Shown here: positions 8,294-16,711 of the stretch, piece by piece
How the letters are laid out: every line of letters starts with the position of its first letter
Position numbering within the stretch: position 1 is the stretch's first letter
From: Parvibaculum sp002684405
GTDB taxonomy: Bacteria; Pseudomonadota; Alphaproteobacteria; Parvibaculales; Parvibaculaceae
Direction of reading: 5' to 3'
NCBI GenBank assembly: GCA_965140395.1
Contig: OZ223205.1
Coordinates: 124,001 to 188,000 of the forward strand
DNA: 64,000 nt
Program-made: the position numbers and the translations under genes
The notes under the pieces: generated by a model
The model's input: only the letters and a program-made list of their open reading frames with translations
Told to the model about the DNA's origin: nothing
Database searches by the model: none

Positions 8294-8379
8294 CGTCATG
8301 CCCCGTTTTATGCGGGGCATCCACGCCTTTCTTCCTTCGCGTAAAGACGTGGATGGCCCGGACAAGCCGGGCCATGACG
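8294..8379. repeat. Three-hairpin intergenic element, copy 3
   Basis: Forward orientation, GCCCCG hairpin first (GCCCCGTTTTATGCGGGGC, with a G-T closing pair), central stem, then GGCCCGGACAAGCCGGGCC. It lies between the convergent 3' ends of the sulfatase and CoA-ligase genes. Confidence 0.92.
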
Positions 8380-8401
8380 ACAAGGAATTGATGGAGTTCT
8401 T

Positions 8402-9988
8402 CTACCCCTCCGCTTCCAGCACGCTCCGCAATTCCGCCTTGGCGATCTTTTCGAGCGTCGAACGCGGGAACTCCGGCAGGATACGGACCTCGCGCGGGAT
8501 CTTGAAATCGGCAAGGCCCTTCCTGCAGGCCGCGAGCACATCGTCCTTGAGGCTCGCGGGCGCGGCCTCCTCGCCGCCTGGCACGAGCAGGAAGGCGACC
8601 GGCACTTCATCGAGCATCGGGTCCTTGCGCGCGACGACCGCGCATTCGGCAATGCCCGGCACCGTCATCACCACGCGCTCGATTTCCGACGCGGCGACAT
8701 TCTCGCCGCCGACCTTCAGCATGTCCTTGTCGCGGTCGGCGAACTGGATGAAGCCGTCCTCGAGCAGCGTCACGCGGTCGCCCGTGATGAAGAAGCCCTT
8801 CTCGTCGAAGGTGTCGGCGGTCGCCTGCGGATTGTTGAGATATTCCAGGAAGAGCGAAATGCCCGGCACGCCGCGCACCAGCAGGAAGCCCGTCTCGTCC
8901 ACATCGACCGACGACCCGTCCTCGCGCGTGATCGCGATTTCATAGCCGGGCGAAGGACGACCACAGCTCATCGAGCGGTCCGGCAGATGCGGATTGCCGA
9001 CAATGCCGTGGGTGATGGTCTCGGTCATGCCCCACCAGCCGACGGTCTTCACGCCGAAATGCGCATCCGTGGGCGGCTCGCACACGCCATTGCCCCAGAG
9101 ACGATAGGAGTGCTTCGGCACCTCGCGGTCCATCAGCGCCTTCAGGCAGAAGGGCACCATGCTCGTCCAGGTGCAGCCATGCTTGAGCGACACATCCCAG
9201 AAGCGCGAGGCGGAGAAACGCGGCTGCAACACCACCGTGCCGCCCACCCAGAGCGTGGAGAGCACGGAATAGCTCTGCGCATTGGTGTGGAAGTAAGGCA
9301 GATAGGTGAGATGCACGTCGGAGGGGCGCAGGTCCTCATGCATGGCGCACATCTTCGCGCCCCAGAGCGCATTGGCATGCGTCCAGACGACACCCTTGGG
9401 CCGCGAGGTGGTGCCCGACGTGTACTGGATGCCGACGGGCAGCATGGGATCGGCGGGACGCAAGGGAACATCGTCCGCATTGCCGAAGAGAGACGAGAAA
9501 CTGTCGAACTTGCCCGGCGCATGGCCGGAGGCCGGCGGCGCGCCGCAATCGGTCTCGGTGACGGCGATCCATTTGAGGTCCGGGCAGGCACCCGCCACGA
9601 GATCGGCAAAGATCGGCTGGGTGATCGCCCCGACGGCGGAGGCATGGGACGCGAAATAAGTGAGATCGTCGGCCACCGAACGCGCATTGGTGGTGACGGC
9701 GACGCAGCCCAGATGTGCGCAGGCGTACCAGGCGACGACAGCCTCCGGGCAATTGTCGAGATGGATGAGCACGCGCTCCCCGGGCTGGACGCCGCGCGCC
9801 TTCAGCCCCGCGGCGAGACGCTTCACATCATGCTGGAAGGCGGCATAGGACCAGACCCGCTCCGGCCCCTCGAAGGGCTCCCAGATGAGGAAGGGATGGT
9901 CGGGCCTTCGCGTGGCGTGAACGGCCAGCAGATGCGGCACGTCGAAAGCGGAAAAGGGATGGATCTGCGGCGAGCGCAAGGCGGGCAT
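8402..9988 (-). CDS. AMP-forming acyl-CoA synthetase (CaiC/FadD-type)
   Basis: A 528-residue member of the ANL adenylate-forming superfamily. The phosphate-binding A3 motif is YTSGTTSRPKGVVWTHANAL at about residues 189-208, WGMTE is the A5 motif, FITGDRVTLLEDGFIQFADR the A7 region, and PRSTLEKIAKAEL carries the A10 catalytic lysine close to the C-terminus. It activates a carboxylic acid to its CoA thioester through an acyl-adenylate; the acid is unknown. All core motifs are intact. The 3' end converges on the sulfatase gene, and the start faces a divergent HAD-phosphatase gene across about 120 bp. One of four such ligases in this window. Confidence 0.88.
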   Translation of the reverse strand: MPALRSPQIHPFSAFDVPHLLAVHATRRPDHPFLIWEPFEGPERVWSYAAFQHDVKRLAAGLKARGVQPGERVLIHLDNCPEAVVAWYACAHLGCVAVTTNARSVADDLTYFASHASAVGAITQPIFADLVAGACPDLKWIAVTETDCGAPPASGHAPGKFDSFSSLFGNADDVPLRPADPMLPVGIQYTSGTTSRPKGVVWTHANALWGAKMCAMHEDLRPSDVHLTYLPYFHTNAQSYSVLSTLWVGGTVVLQPRFSASRFWDVSLKHGCTWTSMVPFCLKALMDREVPKHSYRLWGNGVCEPPTDAHFGVKTVGWWGMTETITHGIVGNPHLPDRSMSCGRPSPGYEIAITREDGSSVDVDETGFLLVRGVPGISLFLEYLNNPQATADTFDEKGFFITGDRVTLLEDGFIQFADRDKDMLKVGGENVAASEIERVVMTVPGIAECAVVARKDPMLDEVPVAFLLVPGGEEAAPASLKDDVLAACRKGLADFKIPREVRILPEFPRSTLEKIAKAELRSVLEAEG

Positions 9989-10112
9989 GTGGTGACCTCC
10001 CCGGTCTTTATGTTTGGTTCTTTTCCCAAAGAATAGCGCAGGCTTGTGACCTGCGGCAAAGCCGCTCTAGACTGATGAGCGGGAGCGAGGGGCCATGCTA
10101 AGGGCGAATGCG

Positions 10113-10886
10113 ATGACCCCGAAGTCAATTTCAGAAGCGCGCACCGCCCTGCTCGATATCAGCGGCGTCCTCTATGAAGGCGACACCGCCCTGCCCGGCG
10201 CGGCGGATGCGCTCGCCCGGCTGCGGGCGGCGGGCTTTCCCTTCCGCCTCATCACCAATACCAGCCGCAGCCCTAAACGCGCCATCCTCGACAAGCTGAC
10301 AAGGCTGGGCTTTGAGGTGCGCGCGGATGAGGTGGTGACGACGGCCTCCGTCGCCTGCGCGGCGATGAAGGCGGACGGCGCGAAACCCTATCTCCTCGTC
10401 CATCCCGACCTTCTGGAAGATCTGCCGGACGAGGCGGCTGAACCGGATGCCGTGCTGCTGGGCGATGCGGCGCAGCACTTCACCTATGAGCGGCTCAACG
10501 CGGCCTTCCGCATTCTCCTCGAGGGCGGGAAATTCTATGCGCTGGGAAAGAACCGCTATTTCAAGGGAACAAGCGGGCTCGAACTCGACGCCGGGCCTTT
10601 CGTGGCCGCGCTGGAATATGCCAGCGGCGCGGAAGCGCGCCTCATCGGCAAGCCCTCGCCCGACTATTTCCGCGAGGCGGCGAAGGACATCGACGCCAAT
10701 CCCGCGACCACGCTGATGGTGGGCGACGATGTGGAGGCGGACGTGCTGGGCGCCATCGAAGCGGGCTTCATGGCCGTGCTGGTGCGAGAAGGCAAGTTCC
10801 GCGACGGCGACGACGAGACGGCGAAGAAAGGCGGCGCATATGTCGCCGCCTCGCTGGAAGAGATCGTAGAGGCGCTGCTGGGTTAG
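10113..10886 (+). CDS. HAD-superfamily hydrolase, LHPP-like (phospholysine/phosphohistidine phosphatase type)
   Basis: A protein of about 257 residues with the C2-cap HAD layout. Motif I is LLDISGVLYEGD, the DISGVL form characteristic of LHPP-type enzymes rather than DxDGT; motif II lies in LITNTSRSPKR; motif IV is TTLMVGDDVEADVLGA, followed by GKPS. The family hydrolyses inorganic pyrophosphate and N-P bonds of phosphohistidine or phospholysine in animals; the bacterial role is undefined. The start at 10113 has TAAGGG at good spacing; an ATG at 10095 is six codons upstream with a poorly spaced GAGGGG. It is monocistronic, divergent from the CoA ligase. Confidence 0.83.
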   Translation: MTPKSISEARTALLDISGVLYEGDTALPGAADALARLRAAGFPFRLITNTSRSPKRAILDKLTRLGFEVRADEVVTTASVACAAMKADGAKPYLLVHPDLLEDLPDEAAEPDAVLLGDAAQHFTYERLNAAFRILLEGGKFYALGKNRYFKGTSGLELDAGPFVAALEYASGAEARLIGKPSPDYFREAAKDIDANPATTLMVGDDVEADVLGAIEAGFMAVLVREGKFRDGDDETAKKGGAYVAASLEEIVEALLG

Positions 10887-10896
10887 GCAGTTTTCC

Positions 10897-12183
10897 CTAC
10901 CAGCGCCGCATTATCCGCGCCAGCACCCTCGCACAACGGAATTTGAGATAAGCGACCTTCGACAGCCAGAGCGCCCTCAAGACGGAAGGCCTGCGAGGCG
11001 CCTCCGGGGTCGCATGTGCCAGCAGCTCCCGCGCAAAGGCAACCGGACCGTTCTCCTCCAGAAAATGCCGCTGCCCTTCCCGGGCGCGTTCGGAGACCGC
11101 TTCGAAATCATCCACGACGCGCTTCAGCGCATCGGCGATGCTGCGCGCCGTCCACTCGCCGAAAAGCCCGGTATCGCCCTGATACTTCACCACGATATCG
11201 GCGAGGGAGGAATCATCCGGACACACGACGCATCCGCCATTGCTCAGCGCCTCGTAACAGATGCCCGAAATCGAACTCTGATAGCGCTTCCTGTCATAGG
11301 GCAGCAGGAAGACGTCCAGCCGGCGCGCCAGCGCGTCATATTCCTCCTTGTCCAACGCACCGCTTATGACCTCGAGGCGCGGATTGCCCTTGGCAAGGTC
11401 ATGCAACCTTGCCCGGACGGCAGGGTCCGTGTCCTGCTCCTGTACCTGCACAACGACTTCAACGCCCGGCATTTCGGCAAGAGCGATCTCCAGAACATCG
11501 GGAACAAGAAGGATGCCCTTATGCCTGGCCTGATGTCCCAGCACGCCAACGCGGATCGGCGAGCCAGGTGCCCGCTCGCGCCCCTGCGCATCGGGAGAGG
11601 CAGGCACGACATAAGGCGACGGGAACGCCGCCGCCGGCCATTCGATGGCTTCCCCGAGTCGAGCGGCCGTCCGCCCGTTCACGGTCATCAGCGTGGTTCC
11701 AGCCAGCACGCCTTCGGGCATGGTCTCGATCGCGTAGCGGATCTGCGCCACATACCACTCGGCCTCCTTCGTTCCCGACGACGGAAAGGGAAACTCGCCG
11801 ACAATGGGCGGACACTGGCCCGCCGGATAGAGTTTCCCGACCGCATCGGCAAGGCCCGCAAGAACAAACCCGCTAATGGAATTCGCATAGATCAGATCCG
11901 GATAAAAACGCGCGATATAAGGCAACACCTCGCTCTCATACCGACCCGCCCAGTAACGGGCGAGAGCGGGAAATGCGGCCCCCGGTCCGGCCTCGAGATG
12001 GCTGTACACAGCTTTAGAAAAAGCTCTCTCGACATCCACGCCAAGACCGGCGGAAGCCTTGCCGTTTCCCAGAACCTGCACCTCGTGACCGAGCGCATGC
12101 AACGCATGGACAATATTGACCGTCACATTCGCGTGGTGGCCCAGAGGTCTCTCGAGAGATGGATCGACGTAGAGAACTCTCAT
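10897..12183 (-). CDS. Glycosyltransferase of the GT4/GT-B type
   Basis: A protein of about 428 residues. The N-terminal Rossmann half begins MRVLYVDPSLERPLGHHANV and continues with VHALHALGHEVQVLG. The C-terminal half has PIRVGVLGHQARHKGI, then DVFLLPYDRKRYQSSISGICYEALSNGGCVV, which has the Glu-containing nucleotide-sugar loop of GT4 enzymes. It probably transfers a sugar from a nucleotide donor to a surface glycan or glycolipid. The start at 12183 was chosen because upstream codons lack a hydrophobic beta-strand start. No other polysaccharide gene is adjacent, so the acceptor is unknown. Confidence 0.78.
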   Translation of the reverse strand: MRVLYVDPSLERPLGHHANVTVNIVHALHALGHEVQVLGNGKASAGLGVDVERAFSKAVYSHLEAGPGAAFPALARYWAGRYESEVLPYIARFYPDLIYANSISGFVLAGLADAVGKLYPAGQCPPIVGEFPFPSSGTKEAEWYVAQIRYAIETMPEGVLAGTTLMTVNGRTAARLGEAIEWPAAAFPSPYVVPASPDAQGRERAPGSPIRVGVLGHQARHKGILLVPDVLEIALAEMPGVEVVVQVQEQDTDPAVRARLHDLAKGNPRLEVISGALDKEEYDALARRLDVFLLPYDRKRYQSSISGICYEALSNGGCVVCPDDSSLADIVVKYQGDTGLFGEWTARSIADALKRVVDDFEAVSERAREGQRHFLEENGPVAFARELLAHATPEAPRRPSVLRALWLSKVAYLKFRCARVLARIMRRW

Positions 12184-12259
12184 GAAACCGCCCGTTACAC
12201 GAGTTCGTGCTGCCGGCACCAGGCGACGGATGCCTCGATCCCCTCCCGCCGAAAAGAGA

Positions 12260-13198
12260 TCAGGAGAGCGCTTCCTTCAGCGCCTTGGCGGCGGCTTTTA
12301 CCGCCTCGCGCGAGACGTCGATGGCGGCCTGCAGATTGAAGAAGCCGTGGATCATGCCGTCGTAATTGACATATTCGACATCGACGCCCGCCTTTTTCAG
12401 CGCATCAGCGTAAGCCTTGCCCTCGTCGCGCAGCACATCGAAGCCGGCGGTCACGACATAGGCCGGCGGCAGGCCGGAGAGATCCTTCGCCTGCAGCGGC
12501 GCGAGGAGCGGATCGCTTTCATCCGCGCCATTGCCCGCATAATGCTTCCAGAACCACTCCATGCCTTCCTTCTCGAGGAAATAGCCCTCGGCGAAGCTGT
12601 CATAGGAGCCGGTCTTGCCGGGTTTGTCCGTGACCGGATAAATCAGGAGCTGGAAGGAAATATCCGGCCCCTTGTTCGCCTTTGCCATCTGGCAGACCAC
12701 GGCGGAGAGATGCCCGCCGGCGCTGTCGCCGCCCACCGCGATGCTGTTCGCATCGACATTGATGTCGGCGGCATTCGCCTCCACCCATTTCACGGCGGCA
12801 TAGCAATCTTCCGACGCGGCCGGATAGGGATGCTCGGGCGCAAGGCGGTAATCCACCGCGATCACCTTGCAGCCGCTTTCATTGGCGAGCGTCCGGCACA
12901 GCGCGTCATGCGTTTCCAGATCGCCGATCACCCAGCCGCCGCCATGAAAGAAGACGAGTGCCGGAAGGCCATTGCCGCCCGCGACGGGCTCGTAAAGACG
13001 GACCGGAATGTCGCCGCCCGGGCCGGGAATGGCGCGGTCCTCAACCTTGCCGATGGGAACGCCCTGCGCATCGAGCGCGGCGGCGAGCCCGCGATACATC
13101 TCGCGCGCGCCCTCCGGCGGCAGGTCGATCATGCGCGGCATTTCCGTATTCTCGGCCATGCCGTCGAGAATGGCTTTCGCCTGCGGATCGAGTGTCAT
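12260..13198 (-). CDS. Alpha/beta hydrolase, hormone-sensitive-lipase (acetyl esterase) family
   Basis: A 312-residue esterase of bacterial family IV. It has the oxyanion motif FFHGGGWVIGD at about residues 83-93, the nucleophile elbow VGGDSAGGHLSAV (Ser about 157), an acidic residue in the AGFDVLRDEGKAYADAL region, and a catalytic histidine in YDGMIHGFF. The length is normal for the family, which hydrolyses short to medium acyl esters in the cytoplasm. It lies downstream of nothing obvious on its strand and near the GT4 gene; the surrounding block is rich in acyl-CoA genes, so a role in opening esters for beta-oxidation is plausible. Confidence 0.88.
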   Translation of the reverse strand: MTLDPQAKAILDGMAENTEMPRMIDLPPEGAREMYRGLAAALDAQGVPIGKVEDRAIPGPGGDIPVRLYEPVAGGNGLPALVFFHGGGWVIGDLETHDALCRTLANESGCKVIAVDYRLAPEHPYPAASEDCYAAVKWVEANAADINVDANSIAVGGDSAGGHLSAVVCQMAKANKGPDISFQLLIYPVTDKPGKTGSYDSFAEGYFLEKEGMEWFWKHYAGNGADESDPLLAPLQAKDLSGLPPAYVVTAGFDVLRDEGKAYADALKKAGVDVEYVNYDGMIHGFFNLQAAIDVSREAVKAAAKALKEALS

Positions 13199-13347
13199 GG
13201 ATGGCCTCCCCTCTGGTCTCTATCTGCCGGCGTTGATTTGTTTCTTTCCGCCGACGTTGTCTTCGTTCCCTTTATCTAGCCGGGCAAAGCGCCCTGCGCC
13301 AAGCCACAAATGCGCTTGACGTTGCGGCCAAAAGCAATCCGCACATG

Positions 13348-13377
13348 CAAAAAGGCGCCGGGGACCCACCGGCGCCT
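13348..13377 (-). terminator. Rho-independent terminator (minus strand)
   Basis: Perfect 9-bp arms AGGCGCCGG/CCGGCGCCT (13353-13361 and 13369-13377) with a 7-nt loop, followed on the minus strand by TTTTTGC. It serves the small gene ending at 13458. Confidence 0.8.
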
Positions 13378-13457
13378 CTGCAAAATCGGATCATTGCAAA
13401 CAGGTAATTTCGCGCCCGCGAAGGCGCGACGACGCGCCATCGGAAGACGCGCCGGCC

Positions 13458-13664
13458 TCAGTGCAGCACGCCGCCTTCGCGGTTGCGCCGCCCGCTCACC
13501 ATGTCCAGCACGACGACGCGAAGCTGCCGCCAGGCCTCGGCGCGCAGCTTCTCGCCGATCCGCTCCAGCTCGTCGACGGCCTGATCGGCAAAGCCGATGG
13601 CCTTTTCGCCATGCGTATCGACCATATAGGCGGCCAGAAGATTGATTTCGTGCTCGGTGACCAT
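13458..13664 (-). CDS. Small conserved-looking protein of unknown function (DUF6961-like)
   Basis: A 68-residue protein. The pattern MVTEHEINLLAAYMVDTHGE, followed by KAIGFADQAVDELERIGE and a tryptophan-containing helix, resembles the short alphaproteobacterial family DUF6961, with a helix, an HG turn, and a second helix of alternating alanines and acids; this is from memory and tentative. The start at 13664 has CGGAGAGC about 9 nt upstream; a longer frame to 13688 is possible. It is followed by a strong terminator, so it is probably a monocistronic, expressed gene. Confidence 0.6.
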   Translation of the reverse strand: MVTEHEINLLAAYMVDTHGEKAIGFADQAVDELERIGEKLRAEAWRQLRVVVLDMVSGRRNREGGVLH

Positions 13665-13874
13665 GATGCGCGCTCTCCGGAAAGGCATTGGGGTTTTGCC
13701 TTACCGGATTGCAATGGGCGGGCCAGAACCGCCTGCGGAAATTAGGTAAGCTTTTCAATGAATTGAGCGGAGCCGAACGCTGCGCCTGTTCCTGTTCCCG
13801 GGCAAGGCGGCAAAGCCTTCCCGGCCGAAACCGCCCATGCGGCGGATTTTGCCCATGTGGATAAAGGACTAGTC

Positions 13875-14423
13875 TCAGCCCGAAAAGCCGCCTTCGTCGA
13901 GGAAGCTCTGCTCTTCGGGCGTCGTCACCCGGCCGAGCACGGCGTTGCGATGCGGGAAACGGCCGAAGCGGCGGATGATGTCGGCATGGATTTCGGCGAA
14001 CTTCATCGTTTCCGGATCGTTGAGGCGCCCGGCAATATATTTGAGCGCCTCCTCCTGGGCGGCGAGGTCTTCGGCATGCATGAAGGGCATGTAGAACCAG
14101 CGGCGCGCAACCTCCGGCAGGGTCGTGTCGAAGCGGCGCGCTATCGCCTCGCGCGCAATGCCGAGCGCCTTGGCATCGGACGCCCAGGCCCGGTGATCGT
14201 CGCGATAGATGTTGCGCGTGAACTGGTCGAGCAGGATGACAAGCGCAAGCGCGCTTTCCGGCTCGCCCACCCAATCGTCGTAATCGCCCTCCGCCGCGGC
14301 CTTCACCGCGTCGCCGAACTCGCGGCGGATTTCCGCATCGAAGGCGTCGCTTTTCGTGAACCACTTCTCCGGCCCGGCATTGAACCAGAAGTCGAGCACG
14401 TCGCGGGGGCGGATGAGGGACAT
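13875..14423 (-). CDS. DUF924 family protein
   Basis: A 182-residue all-helical protein that matches DUF924: DVLDFWF at the N-terminus, then KWFTKSDAFDAEIRREFG, LALVILLDQFTRNIYRDD and RRWFYMPFMHAEDL, with HADIIRRFGRFPHRNAVLGR near the C-terminus. The family is widespread in proteobacteria, with a TPR-like fold and no established function. The start codon at 14423 is followed directly by the conserved region, so the length is right. It is isolated, flanked upstream by a pair of palindromic repeats. Confidence 0.88.
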   Translation of the reverse strand: MSLIRPRDVLDFWFNAGPEKWFTKSDAFDAEIRREFGDAVKAAAEGDYDDWVGEPESALALVILLDQFTRNIYRDDHRAWASDAKALGIAREAIARRFDTTLPEVARRWFYMPFMHAEDLAAQEEALKYIAGRLNDPETMKFAEIHADIIRRFGRFPHRNAVLGRVTTPEEQSFLDEGGFSG

Positions 14424-14468
14424 GGGGCTGCTCCGAAGAAGATGTCAGAGCCGCAAGCTAACCAGAAG

Positions 14469-14554
14469 TGTCATCCCGGCGAAAGCCGGGACCCACTCAC
14501 ATTCAACGTTTGTTGGAGCGCCGGTGGGTCCCGGGAATAAATCCCGGGACGACA
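14469..14554. repeat. Second-family palindromic element, copy 1
   Basis: TGTCATCCCGGCGAAAGCCG plus GGACCCA, a spacer, then TGGGTCCCGGGAATAAATCC and CGGGACGACA. Two hairpins sit inside outer TGTC/GACA arms, with a CCCA/TGGG inner pair. The architecture matches the three-hairpin elements but the sequence differs. Confidence 0.8.
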
Positions 14555-14590
14555 GCATTGGTTGGGGCAATTCAGAAGCAAGGAAACGGG

Positions 14591-14677
14591 TGTCGCCCCG
14601 GCACTCGTTGCCGGGGCCCACTCGCGACAGCCACCTGCCGCAGCCTCCGATGGATCCCGGCTTTCGCCGGGATGACA
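14591..14677. repeat. Second-family palindromic element, copy 2
   Basis: TGTCGCCCCGGCACTCGTTG then CCGGGGCCCA, a variable middle, and TGGATCCCGGCTTTCGCCGG ending GATGACA. It lies 37 bp from copy 1, upstream of the DUF924 gene and downstream of the next CoA-ligase gene. Confidence 0.8.
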
Positions 14678-14684
14678 CCGAATT

Positions 14685-16556
14685 TTACTTCACCACCACG
14701 ATCACATCGTCGGCGGGGTCCGCCTCGAAGAGCTTCTCCACCAGATGCGCACGGCGGGACGCCGTGGCGGACTGGTTCACATAGCCCTTGTCGGTGATTT
14801 CGTGACCGTCGATGGACGGCGGCTCGAGCATGAGATGGAGACGCGCGATGCGGCTGGACGATCCGCCGCCGCCCCTGTTGTGCGTCTCAAGCGCATTGCG
14901 GAGATACTCGATCACCTTCGGATGCTTGATGACGTCTTCCGGCGCCATATCGTCCGGCAGACCGGCGGCGGCCTTCATGCCCACCACATTCGGCCAGGCG
15001 AGCAGCGCGATATAGGGCTTGTCGAGGCCGCACACCACCGCATCTTGCACCATGGGCGACATGGCGGCGACGACATCGGCCCTGAGCGTGCCGGTGGAGA
15101 CCCATGTGCCGGTGGAAAGCTTGAAATCCTCCGTCACGCGGCCATCGAAAACGAGGCCGAGATGCGGGTCGTCCTCGTCGAGGAACTTCGCCGCGTCGCC
15201 GAGCGAATAGAAGCCTTCCTCGTCGAAGGCCTTGGCCGTCTTTTCCGGATCGCCGTGATAGCCGGGCGTCACCATCGGCCCGCGCACGCGGACTTCCATC
15301 TTCGCGCCCGAGGGCACAAGCTTCAGCTCCATGCCCGGCAGCGGCAGGCCGATAAGGCCGACGCGCTCCGTGATCCAGTGAACGACGGTAATGCCCTGCG
15401 TTTCCGTCGCGCCATACATGGTGGTCAGCGGAATGCGGTGCCCCGTCTCGGCGATGGCGAGCCGCTGCATGCGGTCATAGAGATCGCTCGACAACGTGGC
15501 GCCGCCATAGGCCATATATTCCAGGTTCCGGAAGAAGGAGGCGCGCAGCGCCGGATCGCGCTCCATCGCATCGGCCAGCATGCCGAACGCGACCGGCGCG
15601 GACCCGAAGACGCGCGGGCTCACCTCGCGCAGATTGGCGATGGTCTGGTCGAACAGGCCCGGCACGGGCTTGCCTGAATCGAGATGGATCGTGCCGCCAT
15701 TGGCCAGATTGCCGTTGAAGGAGATGTTGCCCGCGGAGATGTGATTCCAGGGCATCCATTCAAGGCTTTGCGGCACGTCTTCCGGATCGGGCTCCTCGGT
15801 GCGGAGCGCTTCCTGTGCGGCGAGCTGCGCCATCATCATGCGATGCGTCTGCACCACGCCCTTGGGCATGCCGGTGGAGCCGGAGGTGAAGAGATATTTC
15901 GCCACCGTGTCGTGATCGACCCGGTCGAGCGCTTCATCGACTTCCGCGCCCGCCGGCATGGCGATGATGTCGTGATAGGAGAGCGTTTCGCGGCCCGGCA
16001 CTTCGCCGGAACCGGTCACGATGGTGACGTCGTCGCCGAGGTCCAGCGCATTGATCGCCTTGGCGAACATCTCGCCCTGCTCCGCGAAGACGAGTCTGGG
16101 CTTGGCCGTCGCAGCCACATGCTTGAGCTTGGAATAATCCGCGCTCATCAGCGAATAGGGAACGCTGACCGGCGCGACCGGTACGCCCGCCTTCATCGCG
16201 CCCAGCGCCATGACGGCATGGGCGATGGAATTGCCCGACAGGATCATGATGGGCGTTGACTGGTTAAGCCCGCGCTGAAGAAGCGCCGCCGCGACGGCGC
16301 GCGCCGCGCGATGGGCCTCGCCATAGGTGATGTAACGCCAGGCGCCGTCCGCCCCGCGCTCGCCGATGAAATTACGCTCGGGATGGGCCGCCGCCTTTTC
16401 CGCGAGGATGTGCGGCACGGAGCGCTTCATCTCCGGCAGTTCGTGCTGCGACCGGACATAGGTGGTGCCGTCATCCATCCGCTCGACGACGATCTTCGGC
16501 GGCTTCTGCTTCAGCGGCTTGAACGGGACGTCGCGCGTCTCCTCCGCAAGGCTCAT
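14685..16556 (-). CDS. Feruloyl-CoA synthetase-family CoA ligase
   Basis: A 623-residue ANL enzyme, longer than FadD types and matching the feruloyl-CoA synthase branch. A3 is YLFTSGSTGMPKGVVQTHRM at about 237-256; the DFKLSTGTWVSTGTLR stretch and the C-terminal SSSRIARLHLMLEPPSIDGH followed by EITDKGYVNQ (A10-like lysine) are branch hallmarks. It would form aryl- or acyl-CoA from a free acid, ATP and CoA. No feruloyl-CoA hydratase/lyase or vanillin dehydrogenase gene lies in the window, so growth on ferulate is not supported and another aromatic or branched acid may be the substrate. It is probably transcribed with the following minus-strand genes or alone. Confidence 0.85.
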   Translation of the reverse strand: MSLAEETRDVPFKPLKQKPPKIVVERMDDGTTYVRSQHELPEMKRSVPHILAEKAAAHPERNFIGERGADGAWRYITYGEAHRAARAVAAALLQRGLNQSTPIMILSGNSIAHAVMALGAMKAGVPVAPVSVPYSLMSADYSKLKHVAATAKPRLVFAEQGEMFAKAINALDLGDDVTIVTGSGEVPGRETLSYHDIIAMPAGAEVDEALDRVDHDTVAKYLFTSGSTGMPKGVVQTHRMMMAQLAAQEALRTEEPDPEDVPQSLEWMPWNHISAGNISFNGNLANGGTIHLDSGKPVPGLFDQTIANLREVSPRVFGSAPVAFGMLADAMERDPALRASFFRNLEYMAYGGATLSSDLYDRMQRLAIAETGHRIPLTTMYGATETQGITVVHWITERVGLIGLPLPGMELKLVPSGAKMEVRVRGPMVTPGYHGDPEKTAKAFDEEGFYSLGDAAKFLDEDDPHLGLVFDGRVTEDFKLSTGTWVSTGTLRADVVAAMSPMVQDAVVCGLDKPYIALLAWPNVVGMKAAAGLPDDMAPEDVIKHPKVIEYLRNALETHNRGGGGSSSRIARLHLMLEPPSIDGHEITDKGYVNQSATASRRAHLVEKLFEADPADDVIVVVK

Positions 16557-16606
16557 GGTTTCCTCCCATTGGCAGAGTTTGAATTCGGATAGCGATTTCC
16601 AATAGC

Positions 16607-16691
16607 TGTCACCCCGGGCTTCGTCCCGGGGTCCAGAGCGGCACAGTCAGTGCTTGCGGCCCCTGGATCCCGGCACAAGGCCGGGATGACA
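16607..16691. repeat. Second-family palindromic element, copy 3
   Basis: TGTCACCCCGGGCTTCGTCC CGGGGTCCAG ... CCTGGATCCCGGCACAAGGC CGGGATGACA: two hairpins within TGTCA/TGACA arms. It lies between two tandem minus-strand CoA-ligase genes. Confidence 0.82.
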
Positions 16692-16711
16692 GGTCAAATT
16701 TATCTCGCCGA

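Noticed and set aside
14685..16556. Ferulate catabolism from the feruloyl-CoA synthetase-like gene
   Set aside because: No feruloyl-CoA hydratase/lyase, vanillin dehydrogenase or vanillate demethylase gene lies in the window; the substrate was left open.
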